64,000 bases of DNA from Pedococcus cremeus (GTDB taxonomy: Bacteria > Actinomycetota > Actinomycetes > Actinomycetales > Dermatophilaceae), in NCBI RefSeq assembly GCF_900111375.1, contig NZ_FOHB01000002.1, forward strand, positions 274,992 to 338,991. The letters are read 5' to 3'. Below the pieces are notes generated by a model that was not told the origin of the DNA, searched no databases, and saw nothing but the letters and a program-made list of their open reading frames with translations. The translations under genes were made by a program, and so were the position numbers. This document shows, one piece after another, positions 22,360-31,590 of this stretch. Each line of letters starts with the position of its first letter. The stretch's first letter is position 1.

Positions 22360-24320
22360 GCTGGGCTTCCGCGGCGCCGGCGGTCGTGACCGCGGTGCTC
22401 GTCCTCGTCGTGCCGGGAGGCGTCGTCGGCTGGGCGGCCGGGCTGCGCGGCATACCGGCCTGGGGTGCGTCTGCGCCGCTGTCGGTGACCGTGGTGGCGC
22501 TGGCCGCCGTCGGCGCCGACCTGGCGGGGGTGCGCTGGGGTGCCGCTCCGGTCGTGGTCGCCACCGTGGTGGCGGCAGTGGTGGGCTGGGGGGTGGGCCG
22601 CCTGCTCGGGACGCCGGTCGCCGCCGACCCCCGCTGGCTGCGCGGATCCGCTGTTTCCGCAACGGTCCTCGGCGCTGGCCTGTGTGCGGGGGCCGTGGTC
22701 GCCGGTGTCGGCAGCCCGGACCGGGTGCCGCAGACCTACGACGCGGTCTTCCACCTCAACGTGGTGCAGCGCGCCCTCGAGACGGGCAGCGTCTCGAGCC
22801 TGCGCATCGGCACGCTGTCGAGCCCCGAGCGGCAGAGCGCGTTCTACCCCGGCGCCTGGCACGCGGTCACGGCACTCGTGGCAGAGACCGGCGTCTCGGC
22901 GGTGGTGGCGGCGTCGGCCGTGTCGGTCGCGCTGGCGCTGGTGTGGCCGTTCGGCTGCCTCGCCCTGGTGCGCCAGGCCCTCGGGCCTCGGCTTCCGGCG
23001 CTGGTCGCGGGCGGCCTACTGGCCGGCGCCTTCGGGGCGGCACCGTTCCTGCTCCTGTCCTACGGCACCGTGTGGCCCAACGCCCTGGGAACCGTGCTGC
23101 TCCCACCCGTCCTGGCGGCGATGGTCTCCGCGGTGGGGCTGTCGCGTCGCCCGGTCGCGGGCCGACGTCGCTCCGCCGCGGTGGTGCTGGGCGCGGCGCC
23201 GGCCCTCGGGCTGGCGCACCCCAACGTGGTCGTCACCGCGGCGGTGTATGCCGTGCCGCTCACCGCGGTGGCCCTCGCGTGGGGACCGTGGCGCGGACGC
23301 AGCCTGCGCCAGAGTGGTATCCGGTGGGTCGCTTGGCTGCTCGGTTGCCTCGGCCTGTTGTGGGTGGTGACCCGGTCGAGCCTGCTCGCGGTCACCCGGG
23401 GCACCGACTGGCGGGCGGCGGAGTCGCTGGCCCAGGCGGTGGGGGAGGGTCTCGTGGTGGCGCCGCGGGGACTGCCGGTGGCCGCCGTCGCCGCGGCGCT
23501 CAGTCTCCTCGGGGTGGCGTCGGCAGCGCTGCGCCCACGGCTGCGGTGGCTGCTCGGCTGCCACGTCGCCGTGGGGGCGTTGTTCGTGCTGGCGGCGGGG
23601 TCGGACTCGGCTCTCGCGCAGGCCCTCACCGGGCCCTGGTACAACGACGCCTTCCGCCTCGGCGCGCTGCTGCCCGTGACCGCGGTTCCGTTGGCCGCCC
23701 TCGGCGTCGCCGAGCTGTCGGACCGGGTTGCCGACCGTCTCCCGGTGCGGGGGCCGCGACGCGCACCGCTGGTGGCTGCCGTGGCCGTGCTGGCGACGAC
23801 CGGTCTGGCGGGCCTGCAGGGAGCCACGGTCGGCGCCAACGCCGGCGTGGTGCAGCGGTGGTACGGCCAGGCGGCCCTCGCCGGTCCCGCCGAGCAGCGG
23901 CTCTTCACCGAGCTGCGCGACGTGGTGCCCGCGGGCGCCGTGATCGCCGGGAACCCCTGGAACGGCTCGGCCCTCGCGGAGGCTGTCGGGGGACGAGAGG
24001 TGCTGTTCCCACACCTGAGCGGGTCGTGGGGGAGCGAGCGGACCACCGTCGCGTCGTCACTCGTCGACGTGCGCACCGACCCGGCGGCCTGCGCCGCGGC
24101 CCGGGCGCTGAAGGTGGACTACGTGCTCGCCGGGCCCAGTGCCTTCTGGCGCGACGACCGCCGCCAGCGGATCTACGCGGGGCTGGACGTGTCGCAGGCC
24201 GCCGGCTTCGAGCCGGTGGCGCACGGCGGACGGCTGACGCTCTACAAGGTGCCGCCGTGCGAGGAAGACCGGGAGACCACCGTGCACGACACGGTGACGA
24301 CGAGGAGGAAAGACCCATGA
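22356..24320 (+). CDS. DUF6541-like multi-pass membrane protein
   Basis: A 654-residue membrane protein with about a dozen predicted transmembrane helices (first at residues 7-30, last near 490) and an extracytoplasmic C-terminal domain of roughly 150 residues. It resembles the DUF6541 family of actinobacterial cell-envelope proteins, which look like GT-C glycosyltransferases; an acidic residue in the first loop (QTYDAVFHLN) could be catalytic. A lipid-linked-sugar-dependent transferase decorating the exported polymer would fit the locus, but this is inference. GTG at 22356 overlaps the ATPase stop; its stop overlaps the sulfotransferase ATG. Confidence 0.75.
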   Translation: MSWASAAPAVVTAVLVLVVPGGVVGWAAGLRGIPAWGASAPLSVTVVALAAVGADLAGVRWGAAPVVVATVVAAVVGWGVGRLLGTPVAADPRWLRGSAVSATVLGAGLCAGAVVAGVGSPDRVPQTYDAVFHLNVVQRALETGSVSSLRIGTLSSPERQSAFYPGAWHAVTALVAETGVSAVVAASAVSVALALVWPFGCLALVRQALGPRLPALVAGGLLAGAFGAAPFLLLSYGTVWPNALGTVLLPPVLAAMVSAVGLSRRPVAGRRRSAAVVLGAAPALGLAHPNVVVTAAVYAVPLTAVALAWGPWRGRSLRQSGIRWVAWLLGCLGLLWVVTRSSLLAVTRGTDWRAAESLAQAVGEGLVVAPRGLPVAAVAAALSLLGVASAALRPRLRWLLGCHVAVGALFVLAAGSDSALAQALTGPWYNDAFRLGALLPVTAVPLAALGVAELSDRVADRLPVRGPRRAPLVAAVAVLATTGLAGLQGATVGANAGVVQRWYGQAALAGPAEQRLFTELRDVVPAGAVIAGNPWNGSALAEAVGGREVLFPHLSGSWGSERTTVASSLVDVRTDPAACAAARALKVDYVLAGPSAFWRDDRRQRIYAGLDVSQAAGFEPVAHGGRLTLYKVPPCEEDRETTVHDTVTTRRKDP

Positions 24321-25249
24321 GTGAGCAGGCGGAGTTCCGCGAGTGGGTTCGGAGCTACAACGGGCTGGCGTTCCTGCACCCGGGCTGGTCACTGTTGTAC
24401 GTCTCCGTGCCGAAGGCCGCCGGCACGTCGCTCAACGTCGCGCTCACCCGCAGCGCGGGCATCCCGTTCCCCGGGCGGTTCGTCGAGTCGCTCGGCGAGG
24501 AGTCGCTGGTCAGCCAGACGATCTGGGACGGGGACGCCGGCGGTCGCCCCATGGTGTCGACGCTGGACGACGCGGCCTACGCCCGGGTGATGGACGCCGG
24601 GCTGCGGTACGTCTTCACCGTCGTGCGCCACCCCGTCGAGCGGCTCCTCACGACGTGGTCGAGCAAGTACCTCGTGCGGGCGCCCTACTACCGTGACCGG
24701 CTCGGCCTGCCCCAGCCGGGACTGCGGCGGTTCGACTCCGTCGACGAGGTGCTCGCCGACCTCGACCAGCTCGTCGCCCACCTGCACGCCAACCCGGCAC
24801 TCGTGCACCGCGACGTGCACCTGGTCTCGCAGCACGAGCTGCTGCGGCGCGACCTGAGCCGCTTCGACCACGTGGGCCGCACCGACCGGCTGGGCGAGAC
24901 CATCGGCTGGCTTGCCGACCGGCTCGCCGACGAGGGGGCTGCCCTCCACCCGGTGGGTCACGACAACGACTCGCCGGTCGACGTCGGCGTCGACATGGTC
25001 GACGCCCGGACCCTGGCCCGCATCCACGACCTGTACGCCGCCGACTACACCTTCCTGGGCTTCGACCCGGACGACGTGCACCTCACCGGCACGCTGGACG
25101 CCGCGGTGCTGCCCAGCCTCAACCGGGAGGTCGAGCACAACGTGCGCGCCGAGGTGCTTCATGCCGCGGCCACGCGAACTCGGGAGGAGCTGGTCCGGCG
25201 GCCCTGGCGCAGCTGGTCGCTCCCGCCACGTCGCACGGCCGCGCTCTGA
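24317..25249 (+). CDS. Sulfotransferase family protein closing the galactan operon
   Basis: A 310-residue cytoplasmic sulfotransferase-fold protein. The 5'-phosphosulfate loop is VSVPKAAGTSLN (residues about 31-42), and the 3'-phosphate-binding region is VVRHPVERLLTTW (near 98-110), as in carbohydrate sulfotransferases that use PAPS. ATG at 24317 has a strong GAGGAGGAAAG upstream and overlaps the DUF6541 stop (ATGA). Its position at the end of a translationally coupled Galf operon suggests it sulfates the polymer, its lipid carrier or a sugar precursor. The acceptor is unknown, and some family members are inactive. Confidence 0.8.
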   Translation: MSEQAEFREWVRSYNGLAFLHPGWSLLYVSVPKAAGTSLNVALTRSAGIPFPGRFVESLGEESLVSQTIWDGDAGGRPMVSTLDDAAYARVMDAGLRYVFTVVRHPVERLLTTWSSKYLVRAPYYRDRLGLPQPGLRRFDSVDEVLADLDQLVAHLHANPALVHRDVHLVSQHELLRRDLSRFDHVGRTDRLGETIGWLADRLADEGAALHPVGHDNDSPVDVGVDMVDARTLARIHDLYAADYTFLGFDPDDVHLTGTLDAAVLPSLNREVEHNVRAEVLHAAATRTREELVRRPWRSWSLPPRRTAAL

Positions 25250-25269
25250 GCCGACGCCCCTGGCCTTCC

Positions 25270-25299
25270 TTGACACGGTCTCGCCCCGGGGAGTCGGAT
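25270..25299 (+). promoter_or_regulatory. Possible housekeeping promoter for the cupin gene
   Basis: A consensus TTGACA (25270-25275) is followed after 18 bases by TCGGAT (25294-25299), a weak -10. It lies 66 bases before the cupin ATG. A perfect TTGACA is rare in this GC-rich sequence. Confidence 0.4.
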
Positions 25300-25365
25300 G
25301 GAGGAACGAGCCGGGAGGAGCACCGACCGGTAGGACACCACGCCCGGGCTGACTGGGGGAGACGC

Positions 25366-25842
25366 ATGACCATCAAGGACATCGGGCCGGACCCGCAGAG
25401 CTTCGACCTCGAGACCTCCACGGTGGAGAACACCCACTACCGCGCCGTGGCGTGGTCGGGGAAGTACCTCCAGCTCACCCTCATGTCGATCCCGGTGGGG
25501 GAGGACATCGGCCTGGAGGCGCACCCGGAGACCGACCAGTTCCTGCGCCTCGACGCCGGCCGCGGTCGCGTGCAGATGGGACCAGCGAAGGACCGGCTCG
25601 ACTTCGACCGCGAGGTCGAGGACGGGTGGGCCGTCATGGTGCCGGCCGGTACGTGGCACAACATCACCAACATCGGTGACGAGCCGATGCGGCTGTACAC
25701 CGTCTACGCCCCGGTGCACCACGCAGCGGGCAAGGTGCAGCCCACCTCCGCCGACGCCGGGCGCGACGAGGAGTCCGGCGAGGACGAGCCGCCGAGCTGG
25801 TCGGTCCAGCCCGCGCAGGAGGAGCCGGACGAGCACGCCTGA
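25366..25842 (+). CDS. Cupin domain protein (mannose-6-phosphate isomerase-like)
   Basis: A 158-residue protein with one cupin barrel: the first metal motif EAHPETDQFLRLDAGRG near residue 45 and the second VPAGTWHNITN near 95. The C-terminal 35 residues are acidic and probably disordered (GRDEESGEDEPP). Such single cupins often bind a metal and a small sugar or act as sensors; no reaction can be assigned. ATG at 25366 follows GGGGGAGA. It is the first gene after the galactan operon and has its own likely promoter. The end of the gene is duplicated as a 20-base tandem repeat running past the stop. Confidence 0.82.
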   Translation: MTIKDIGPDPQSFDLETSTVENTHYRAVAWSGKYLQLTLMSIPVGEDIGLEAHPETDQFLRLDAGRGRVQMGPAKDRLDFDREVEDGWAVMVPAGTWHNITNIGDEPMRLYTVYAPVHHAAGKVQPTSADAGRDEESGEDEPPSWSVQPAQEEPDEHA

Positions 25843-25876
25843 CCTGCTGACGTCCTGCCTGACCTGCTGACGTCCT
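25837..25876. repeat. Exact 20-base tandem duplication across the cupin stop codon
   Basis: The 20 bases at 25837-25856, which include the TGA of the cupin gene, are repeated exactly at 25857-25876. The second copy is non-coding. This looks like a recent slippage or recombination event. Confidence 0.9.
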
Positions 25877-25878
25877 GT

Positions 25879-25892
25879 CCGGCGGCCGCCGG
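25879..25892. terminator. Perfect GC palindrome after the cupin gene
   Basis: CCGGCGGCCGCCGG is a perfect 14-base palindrome, 36 bases after the cupin stop. It could form a short hairpin or cruciform, or simply be a chance run. No T-run follows. Confidence 0.3.
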
Positions 25893-25981
25893 ATTACCGA
25901 CCTAGGTCCCTGTCCGCGTGCGCGGAGCAGCGGCAGGGTCGATGTGGGGCAGGAGGGCCGACTCCACGGAGGGAGGTTCGG

Positions 25982-26710
25982 GTGACATCCACTCGACGTA
26001 CGTCCGTGACGACAGGTGTGCTCCTCGTGGTGGCGACCTTCGCCGCCATCGCGGCCGCAACGCTGCTCCCCACCCTCAGCGGGTCGGACCGCCTGGCGGA
26101 AGCAGCCGGTCACTCTGGGCAGGTGGCCACCGCCGCGCTGCTGTACCTGGTCGCGGCAGGAACGAGCGTCGGCATCGCCATCACGCTCTACCCGCTGCTC
26201 AAGGAGTTCGACGTCGCCCTGGCGCTGGGGTCGGTGGTGTTCAGGACGATCGAAGCGGTCTTCTACACCGTCGGGGTGGTGAGCCTGCTGTCCCTGCTGA
26301 CCCTGGGTGAGCAGCACGCCACAGCTTCCTCCGCCGGTGATGCCTCGACCCAGGCATCGGCCGACGTCCTCCTGAGCGTCCGCGGCCACTCGTCCCTCGT
26401 CGCGGTCTTCGCCTTCAGCGTGGGCGCGCTGATGTACTACGTCGTGTTCTTCCGCTCGCGGCTCGTGCCGCGCTGGCTGTCCGTCTTCGGCATCGTCGCC
26501 GTGCTGCTGATGCTGTGCGGCTGCCTGCTGGCCCTCTTCAGCGACAGCGACGTGACCGGGTACAAGCCCCTCGTGGCACCCATCTTCCTCCAGGAGCTGG
26601 TCCTGGCGGTCTGGTTGCTGGTCAAGGGCTTCAGCCGGGCACCCCTGCCCTCCGAAGTTTCGTTCGAGAGCCCCTTGAGGGTGAGTCCGCCTTCGCCGGG
26701 CAGGCGCTGA
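25982..26710 (+). CDS. DUF4386 family membrane protein
   Basis: A 242-residue integral membrane protein with six predicted helices, recognisable as DUF4386 by the alternating helices and the GTSVGIAITLYPLLKEF and FRTIEAVFYTVGVVSLLSL segments. The first helix starts at about residue 9 and the charged C-terminal tail is cytoplasmic. The role of the family is unknown. The start is a GTG at 25982 with GGAGGG about ten bases upstream. It has no obvious partner: the next gene has its own promoter box. Confidence 0.8.
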   Translation: MTSTRRTSVTTGVLLVVATFAAIAAATLLPTLSGSDRLAEAAGHSGQVATAALLYLVAAGTSVGIAITLYPLLKEFDVALALGSVVFRTIEAVFYTVGVVSLLSLLTLGEQHATASSAGDASTQASADVLLSVRGHSSLVAVFAFSVGALMYYVVFFRSRLVPRWLSVFGIVAVLLMLCGCLLALFSDSDVTGYKPLVAPIFLQELVLAVWLLVKGFSRAPLPSEVSFESPLRVSPPSPGRR

Positions 26711-26756
26711 CACGCTCGCAGCGCGGGCCGGTGCCACGCGGCATACCGTGTCCAGC

Positions 26757-27767
26757 ATGGACTTCAGGTACCTCGGAAACAGCGGCCTCAAGATCTCGGA
26801 GATCACCTACGGCAACTGGCTCACGCACGGCTCCCAGGTGGAGAACGACACCGCGACCCAGTGCGTGCGCGCCGCCCTCGACGCCGGCATCTCGACCTTC
26901 GACACGGCCGACGCCTACGCCAACACCGCCGCGGAGACGGTGCTCGGTGAGGCGCTGAAGGGCGAGCGGCGCGAGTCGCTGGAGATCTTCACGAAGGTCT
27001 ACTGGCCCACCGGCCCCAAGGGGAAGAACGACACCGGGCTGTCGCGCAAGCACGTCATGGAGTCGATCAACGGCTCCCTGCAGCGCCTGCAGACCGACTA
27101 CGTCGACCTCTACCAGGCCCACCGCTACGACACCGAGACCCCGCTCGAGGAGACGATGCAGGCCTTCGCCGACATCGTGCGGCAGGGCAAGGCGCTCTAC
27201 ATCGGCGTCAGCGAGTGGACCGCGGACCAGATCCGTGCCGGCGTCGAGCTGAGCCGCGAGCTCGGCTTCCAGCTCGTCTCCAACCAGCCGCAGTACTCCA
27301 TGCTGTGGCGCGTGATCGAGGGCGAGGTCGTCCCGACCTCGAAGGAGCTCGGCGTCTCGCAGATCGTCTGGTCGCCCATCGCCCAGGGCGTGCTCACCGG
27401 CAAGTACAAGCCGGGCGAGCAGCCCCCCGCCGGCTCGCGGGCGACCGACGAGAAGGGCGGCGCCGACATGATCTCGCGGTTCATGCGCGACGACGTCCTC
27501 ACCGGGGTGCAGCTGCTCCAGCCGGTGGCCGACGAGCTGGGGCTGTCGATGGCCCAGCTCGCGGTGGCCTGGGTGCTCCAGAACGAGAACGTCGCCTCCG
27601 CGATCATCGGCGCCTCCCGGCCCGAGCAGGTGAGCGAGAACGTCAAGGCGTCCGGCGTCACCATCCCGGCCGAGCTGATGGCCAAGGTCGACGACGCCCT
27701 CGGCGCCGTCGTCGAGCGCGACCCGGCCCGGACCGCCGAGAACGCCCCCGCCCAGCGCCCGGTCTGA
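26757..27767 (+). CDS. Aldo/keto reductase (Kv-beta/YghZ-like)
   Basis: A 336-residue NADPH-dependent reductase of the voltage-gated-channel-beta-like branch, expected to reduce aldehydes such as methylglyoxal. The catalytic tetrad is visible as Asp and Tyr in FDTADAYANTAAE, Lys in IFTKVYW and His in LYQAHRYD; the NADPH site is near IIGASRPEQ. ATG at 26757 is seven bases after TACCGT (26744-26749), which overlaps a copy of the dispersed decamer GCGGCATACC (26738-26747). The TGA is followed by degenerate repeats. Confidence 0.93.
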   Translation: MDFRYLGNSGLKISEITYGNWLTHGSQVENDTATQCVRAALDAGISTFDTADAYANTAAETVLGEALKGERRESLEIFTKVYWPTGPKGKNDTGLSRKHVMESINGSLQRLQTDYVDLYQAHRYDTETPLEETMQAFADIVRQGKALYIGVSEWTADQIRAGVELSRELGFQLVSNQPQYSMLWRVIEGEVVPTSKELGVSQIVWSPIAQGVLTGKYKPGEQPPAGSRATDEKGGADMISRFMRDDVLTGVQLLQPVADELGLSMAQLAVAWVLQNENVASAIIGASRPEQVSENVKASGVTIPAELMAKVDDALGAVVERDPARTAENAPAQRPV

Positions 27768-27826
27768 GCTCCCGTCTGAGCCCTCGTCCGAGCTCCCGTC
27801 TGAGCCCTTTCCGGGCCCCCGTCTGG
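27766..27826. repeat. Degenerate short repeats after the aldo/keto reductase gene
   Basis: An exact 19-base unit occurs at 27766-27784 and again at 27790-27808, followed by a diverged partial copy. The core YCCGTCTGAGC appears about four times. The first copy starts at the stop codon. The pattern suggests slippage at a gene end. Confidence 0.8.
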
Positions 27827-27921
27827 GCTCACGTGTGACCCCCGTGCCCCGGCAGGGGACGTATGCCGCGCTGCGCCGGCGATGCGTTCCCTGCCGAGGC
27901 TCGCAGTGGGACCATGCCGGG

Positions 27922-30900
27922 ATGAGCGCTCACCGCGAGGAGCGCCGCGTCGTCACGGCCCTCTTCGCCGACGTGGTGGGCTCGACGCCGCTCGGAGAAC
28001 GGCTCGACCCCGAAGAGCTCAAGCTCGTCCTGCAGGAAGCGGTCACCCGCGTCATCGCGGCGGTCGAGGCCTTCGGCGGCACCGTGAAGGACCTCGCCGG
28101 CGACGGCGTGCTGGCCCTGTTCGGTGCCCCCGTCGCCCACGAGGACGACCCCGAGCGGGCGGTGCGGGCCGGCCTGCGCATCGTCGAGGACATCACCCGC
28201 TACGGCCGCGAGGTCGAGCAGGCCTGGGGCATCGAGGGGTTCTCCGTGCGGGTCGGCGTCAACACCGGGCTCGTCGTCGTGGGGGACGTCGGCGCCGGCG
28301 GCCGGGTGGAGTACACCGCCCTCGGCGACGCCATGAACACCGCCGCCCGGCTGCAGGCCGCAGCCCGCCCGGGGTCGGTGCTGGTGGCCGTCGACACCCA
28401 GCGGCTCGCCCTGCACGCGTTCGCGTGGGGCGAACCTGCCGCCCTCGAGCTGAAGGGCAAGGCCAGGCCGTTCCCGGCGGTCGAGGCGCTCGGTGTGTCT
28501 TCCGAGCCGGCGACCCGGCGCGGCATGGACGGCGTCGAGGTTCCCACGGTGGGCCGCGAGCGCGAGCTGGCCGTGGGTGCCTCTGCCGTCGAGGCGGTGC
28601 TCGACGGCAGTGGCGGTGTGCTCTTCGTGACCGGCGAGCCGGGCATCGGGAAGACCAGGCTGCTCGCGGAGATCCGCTCGGCCTTCCTCGCGGGCGACCC
28701 GGCGCGCGGGCGCCCCCGGTTCTACATCGGCCGGTGCGTGTCCTACGGCGAGTCCCTGCCCTACTGGCCGGTGCGCGACCTGCTCCGCTCGTGGCTCGGC
28801 GTCGTCGCCGACGAGCCGGAGCTCCGGGTGCGGGTCACGCTGCGCCGACAGGTCGACGCCCTGTTCGGTGACGACGCCGCCGCGGTCCGCCCCTACCTCG
28901 GTGCGCTGCTCGGCCTCACGCCCGACCCCGACGACGCGGCGCGCCTGGCGGAGCTGTCGCCGGAGGCGCTGCAGTACCGCACCTTCGAGGTGGTCCGCAC
29001 CTGGGCCGCGCGGCTCGCCGCAGACGGGCCGGTGGCCTTCGCCGTGGAGGACGTGCACTGGGCCGACCCGACGTCGCTGGAGCTGCTCCGGCGGCTCGCC
29101 GCCGACACCGACACCGAGGCACTCCTGCTGCTGGTCACCGCCCGGCCCGAGCGCGACCACGGCTCCTGGCGGCTCAAGGAGGACGTGGGGCGCGAGGTGC
29201 CGCACCGGGTTCGTGAGGTCGCCCTCGACGCCCTCACCGGTGACGCCGGCCGTGCACTGCTGCACACCCTGGTGGGAGCCGGGACCCTGCCACCCGACAT
29301 GGAGCGGAGGATCCTCGAGCCGGCGGAGGGCAACCCCTTCTTCCTGGAGGAGATCGTCCGGTCGCTCACGGACGCCGGCGCCCTGGTCCCCGACGAAGCG
29401 GGCGGCTGGCGGTTCGACCACGACGTGCCCGTGCAGATCCCGGCCTCGGTCGAGAAGGTCGTGCTCGCGCGCATCGACCGGCTCGACCCGGTCGCCCACG
29501 AGACCTTGGTGGCCGCCGCCGTGCTGGGGCGGCGGTTCGGCCTGCCGCTGCTCGAGGGCGTCGCACCCCGCGACCCGGAGGAGGTGCGGGCGGCCCTCGC
29601 CGAGCTCCAGCGACTCGACCTCGTCCGGGAGAGGCGTCGCTGGCCCGAACCGGAGTTCCGGTTCAAGCACGCGCTCATCCAGGACGCGGCATACCGGACC
29701 CTGGTGCGGGACCAGCGCAACCAGCTGCACCGCAAGGCGGCCGAGTGGCTCGGCCGTCGGTACGCCGGCCGGGAGGACGAGGTCGCCGGCCTGCTGGCGC
29801 ACCACTGGCTCGGGGCGGACGACGAGGAGCGGGCCGCACGGCACCTGACGCGGGCCGGCGACCGGGCCCGCCAGGAGTACGCCCTCGACGAGGCCATCGC
29901 CCACTACCGGGTGCTGCTGCCGATCCTCGAACGTCGGGGCGAGCGCAGGGAGACCGCGCTGGTGCTCTTCAAGCTCGCGCTGGCCCTGCACATGAGCCTG
30001 CGGTTCGCCGAGTCCAACGCGGCCTACCAACGGGCCTTCGAGCGCTGGGACGCACCGGAGCCCTTGCCCGCGCCCATCGGCGACAACGGTGGCGCGACCC
30101 TGCGGATCGGGGGCAGCTTCCTGCCCAACGACCCCGACCCGAGGTCGGCGATCGCCTGGCCCAACATCCAGCTGTGCATGCAGCTCTTCGACCGGCTGGT
30201 GGAGGCCTGGCCCGAGCGCACGATCGTGCCGTCCCTCGCCGAGCGCTGGGAGATCGCCGACGACGGCCTGCGCTACGTGTTCCACCTCCGCGAGGGGCTG
30301 CGCTGGTCCGATGGCCATCCGCTCACCGCGCACGACGTCGAGTTCGGCATCAAGCGGGTGCTCGACCCCGAGGCGCCGGGCTCCTCCGTCGCCATCTACT
30401 TCGTGCTCGAGAACGGGCAGGACCACTACCTGCGCCGCTCCCACGACCCGTCTGCGATCGGGGTGCGGGCGCTGGACGACCGCACCGTCGAGTTCCGCCT
30501 GGCGGCGCCGGCGCCGTACTTCATGAGCGTGATGAACCGGCCCGACAGCGGGCCGCAGCCGCGCCACGCCATCGAGGCGGCCGGTGACAGCTGGACCGTC
30601 GAGCAGGTGGTGAGCGGCGCCTTCCGCGTCGTGCAGCTCTGCGACGACACGGTGGTGCTGGAACGGCGGCAGGGCGAGGCTCCCCGCAGGGGAAACGTGG
30701 CACGGGTCGAGTTCCGCCGAGCGCCCGCGCAGCGGTCGCTGGCGGCGTACCGGCGCGACGAGCTCGAGGTGATCGCGGTCCGGTACACGCCGCGCCTGGC
30801 GGACCTGATGCCGGCCGACACCCCCGACGCGACCCTGGGGCCGGCGGCGTGGTCGGGCTACCTGTCGTTCGACCACTCCCACCCCGACACCTCGAAGCTC

Positions 30901-31578
30901 GACCTCCGGCGCGCGCTGGCCCTGGCCGTGGACCGTGAGCGGCTCGCCGCAGCCATGCCCGTGAACATGATGGTGGCCACCGGAGGGGTCGTGCCGCCTG
31001 CGCTGCAGGGCCACACCCCCGACATCGCCCTCCGCTTCGACCCCGACCTGGCCCGCGAGCACCTGGCACGAGCGGGACCGGCGGGGCCCCTCCGGCTGGC
31101 GGTGCTCGAGGAGAACCGGTCGCTCGTCGCGCCGGTCGTGGAGTCCTGGCGGGAGACGCTCGGCCTCGACGTGGAGATCTACGACTGGACCCCGGTCGAG
31201 CTGCTGCGCTTCCGTCCGCCGTGGGAGGCCGCGCCGATCGTGATGACGGGCTGGCTACCGGGGTACCCCGACCCCGAGTACTACCTGCGCCTGCTGTTCC
31301 AGAGCGACAGCCGCACCAACGAGGGCGGCTTCAGCCACGCACCCTTCGACGAGGTCATCGAGCGGGCCCGGCAGGAGCGCAGCGACCGAGGACGGCTGGA
31401 GCTGTTCCACCAGGCGGACCGGATGGTGGTCGCCGACCGGGTGGGCTGCATCCCGCTCGTCTACGCGCGCAGCATGTGGGTGGTCAAGCCCCACGTCCAC
31501 GGGTGGTGGGAGTTCGGCAAGACCTCCGCCAACTTCGCCGACCTCGTCGTGGACGCCCAGCGCGACGACGGACCCTGA
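27922..31578 (+). CDS. Adenylate/guanylate cyclase - AAA ATPase - solute-binding (SBP_bac_5) fusion protein
   Basis: A 1218-residue cytoplasmic protein with three parts. Residues 1-165 are a class III cyclase catalytic domain with metal-binding Asp17 (FADVVGST) and Asp61 (LAGDGVLALFG) and the transition-state pair Asn139/Arg143 (GDAMNTAARL), so it should be active, most likely making cAMP. Residues about 208-700 are a STAND/AAA-type ATPase (Walker A GEPGIGKTR near 238-246; AVEDVHWADP as Walker B) with helical repeats. Residues about 716-1218 are a family 5 extracytoplasmic solute-binding domain (LRYVFHLREGLRWSDGHPLTAHDVEF). No signal peptide or membrane segment exists, so the binding domain must sense a cytoplasmic ligand. 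ATG 27922 is chosen as the first family-like start; no strong ribosome site is visible. Confidence 0.92.
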   Translation: MSAHREERRVVTALFADVVGSTPLGERLDPEELKLVLQEAVTRVIAAVEAFGGTVKDLAGDGVLALFGAPVAHEDDPERAVRAGLRIVEDITRYGREVEQAWGIEGFSVRVGVNTGLVVVGDVGAGGRVEYTALGDAMNTAARLQAAARPGSVLVAVDTQRLALHAFAWGEPAALELKGKARPFPAVEALGVSSEPATRRGMDGVEVPTVGRERELAVGASAVEAVLDGSGGVLFVTGEPGIGKTRLLAEIRSAFLAGDPARGRPRFYIGRCVSYGESLPYWPVRDLLRSWLGVVADEPELRVRVTLRRQVDALFGDDAAAVRPYLGALLGLTPDPDDAARLAELSPEALQYRTFEVVRTWAARLAADGPVAFAVEDVHWADPTSLELLRRLAADTDTEALLLLVTARPERDHGSWRLKEDVGREVPHRVREVALDALTGDAGRALLHTLVGAGTLPPDMERRILEPAEGNPFFLEEIVRSLTDAGALVPDEAGGWRFDHDVPVQIPASVEKVVLARIDRLDPVAHETLVAAAVLGRRFGLPLLEGVAPRDPEEVRAALAELQRLDLVRERRRWPEPEFRFKHALIQDAAYRTLVRDQRNQLHRKAAEWLGRRYAGREDEVAGLLAHHWLGADDEERAARHLTRAGDRARQEYALDEAIAHYRVLLPILERRGERRETALVLFKLALALHMSLRFAESNAAYQRAFERWDAPEPLPAPIGDNGGATLRIGGSFLPNDPDPRSAIAWPNIQLCMQLFDRLVEAWPERTIVPSLAERWEIADDGLRYVFHLREGLRWSDGHPLTAHDVEFGIKRVLDPEAPGSSVAIYFVLENGQDHYLRRSHDPSAIGVRALDDRTVEFRLAAPAPYFMSVMNRPDSGPQPRHAIEAAGDSWTVEQVVSGAFRVVQLCDDTVVLERRQGEAPRRGNVARVEFRRAPAQRSLAAYRRDELEVIAVRYTPRLADLMPADTPDATLGPAAWSGYLSFDHSHPDTSKLDLRRALALAVDRERLAAAMPVNMMVATGGVVPPALQGHTPDIALRFDPDLAREHLARAGPAGPLRLAVLEENRSLVAPVVESWRETLGLDVEIYDWTPVELLRFRPPWEAAPIVMTGWLPGYPDPEYYLRLLFQSDSRTNEGGFSHAPFDEVIERARQERSDRGRLELFHQADRMVVADRVGCIPLVYARSMWVVKPHVHGWWEFGKTSANFADLVVDAQRDDGP

Positions 31579-31590
31579 CGGAACGCGGAA

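Noticed and set aside
27829-31062. A 1077-codon open frame on the minus strand opposite the cyclase fusion
   Set aside because: It is a high-GC shadow of a well-supported gene with clear cyclase, ATPase and binding-protein motifs; its own translation is low-complexity and has no recognisable domain.
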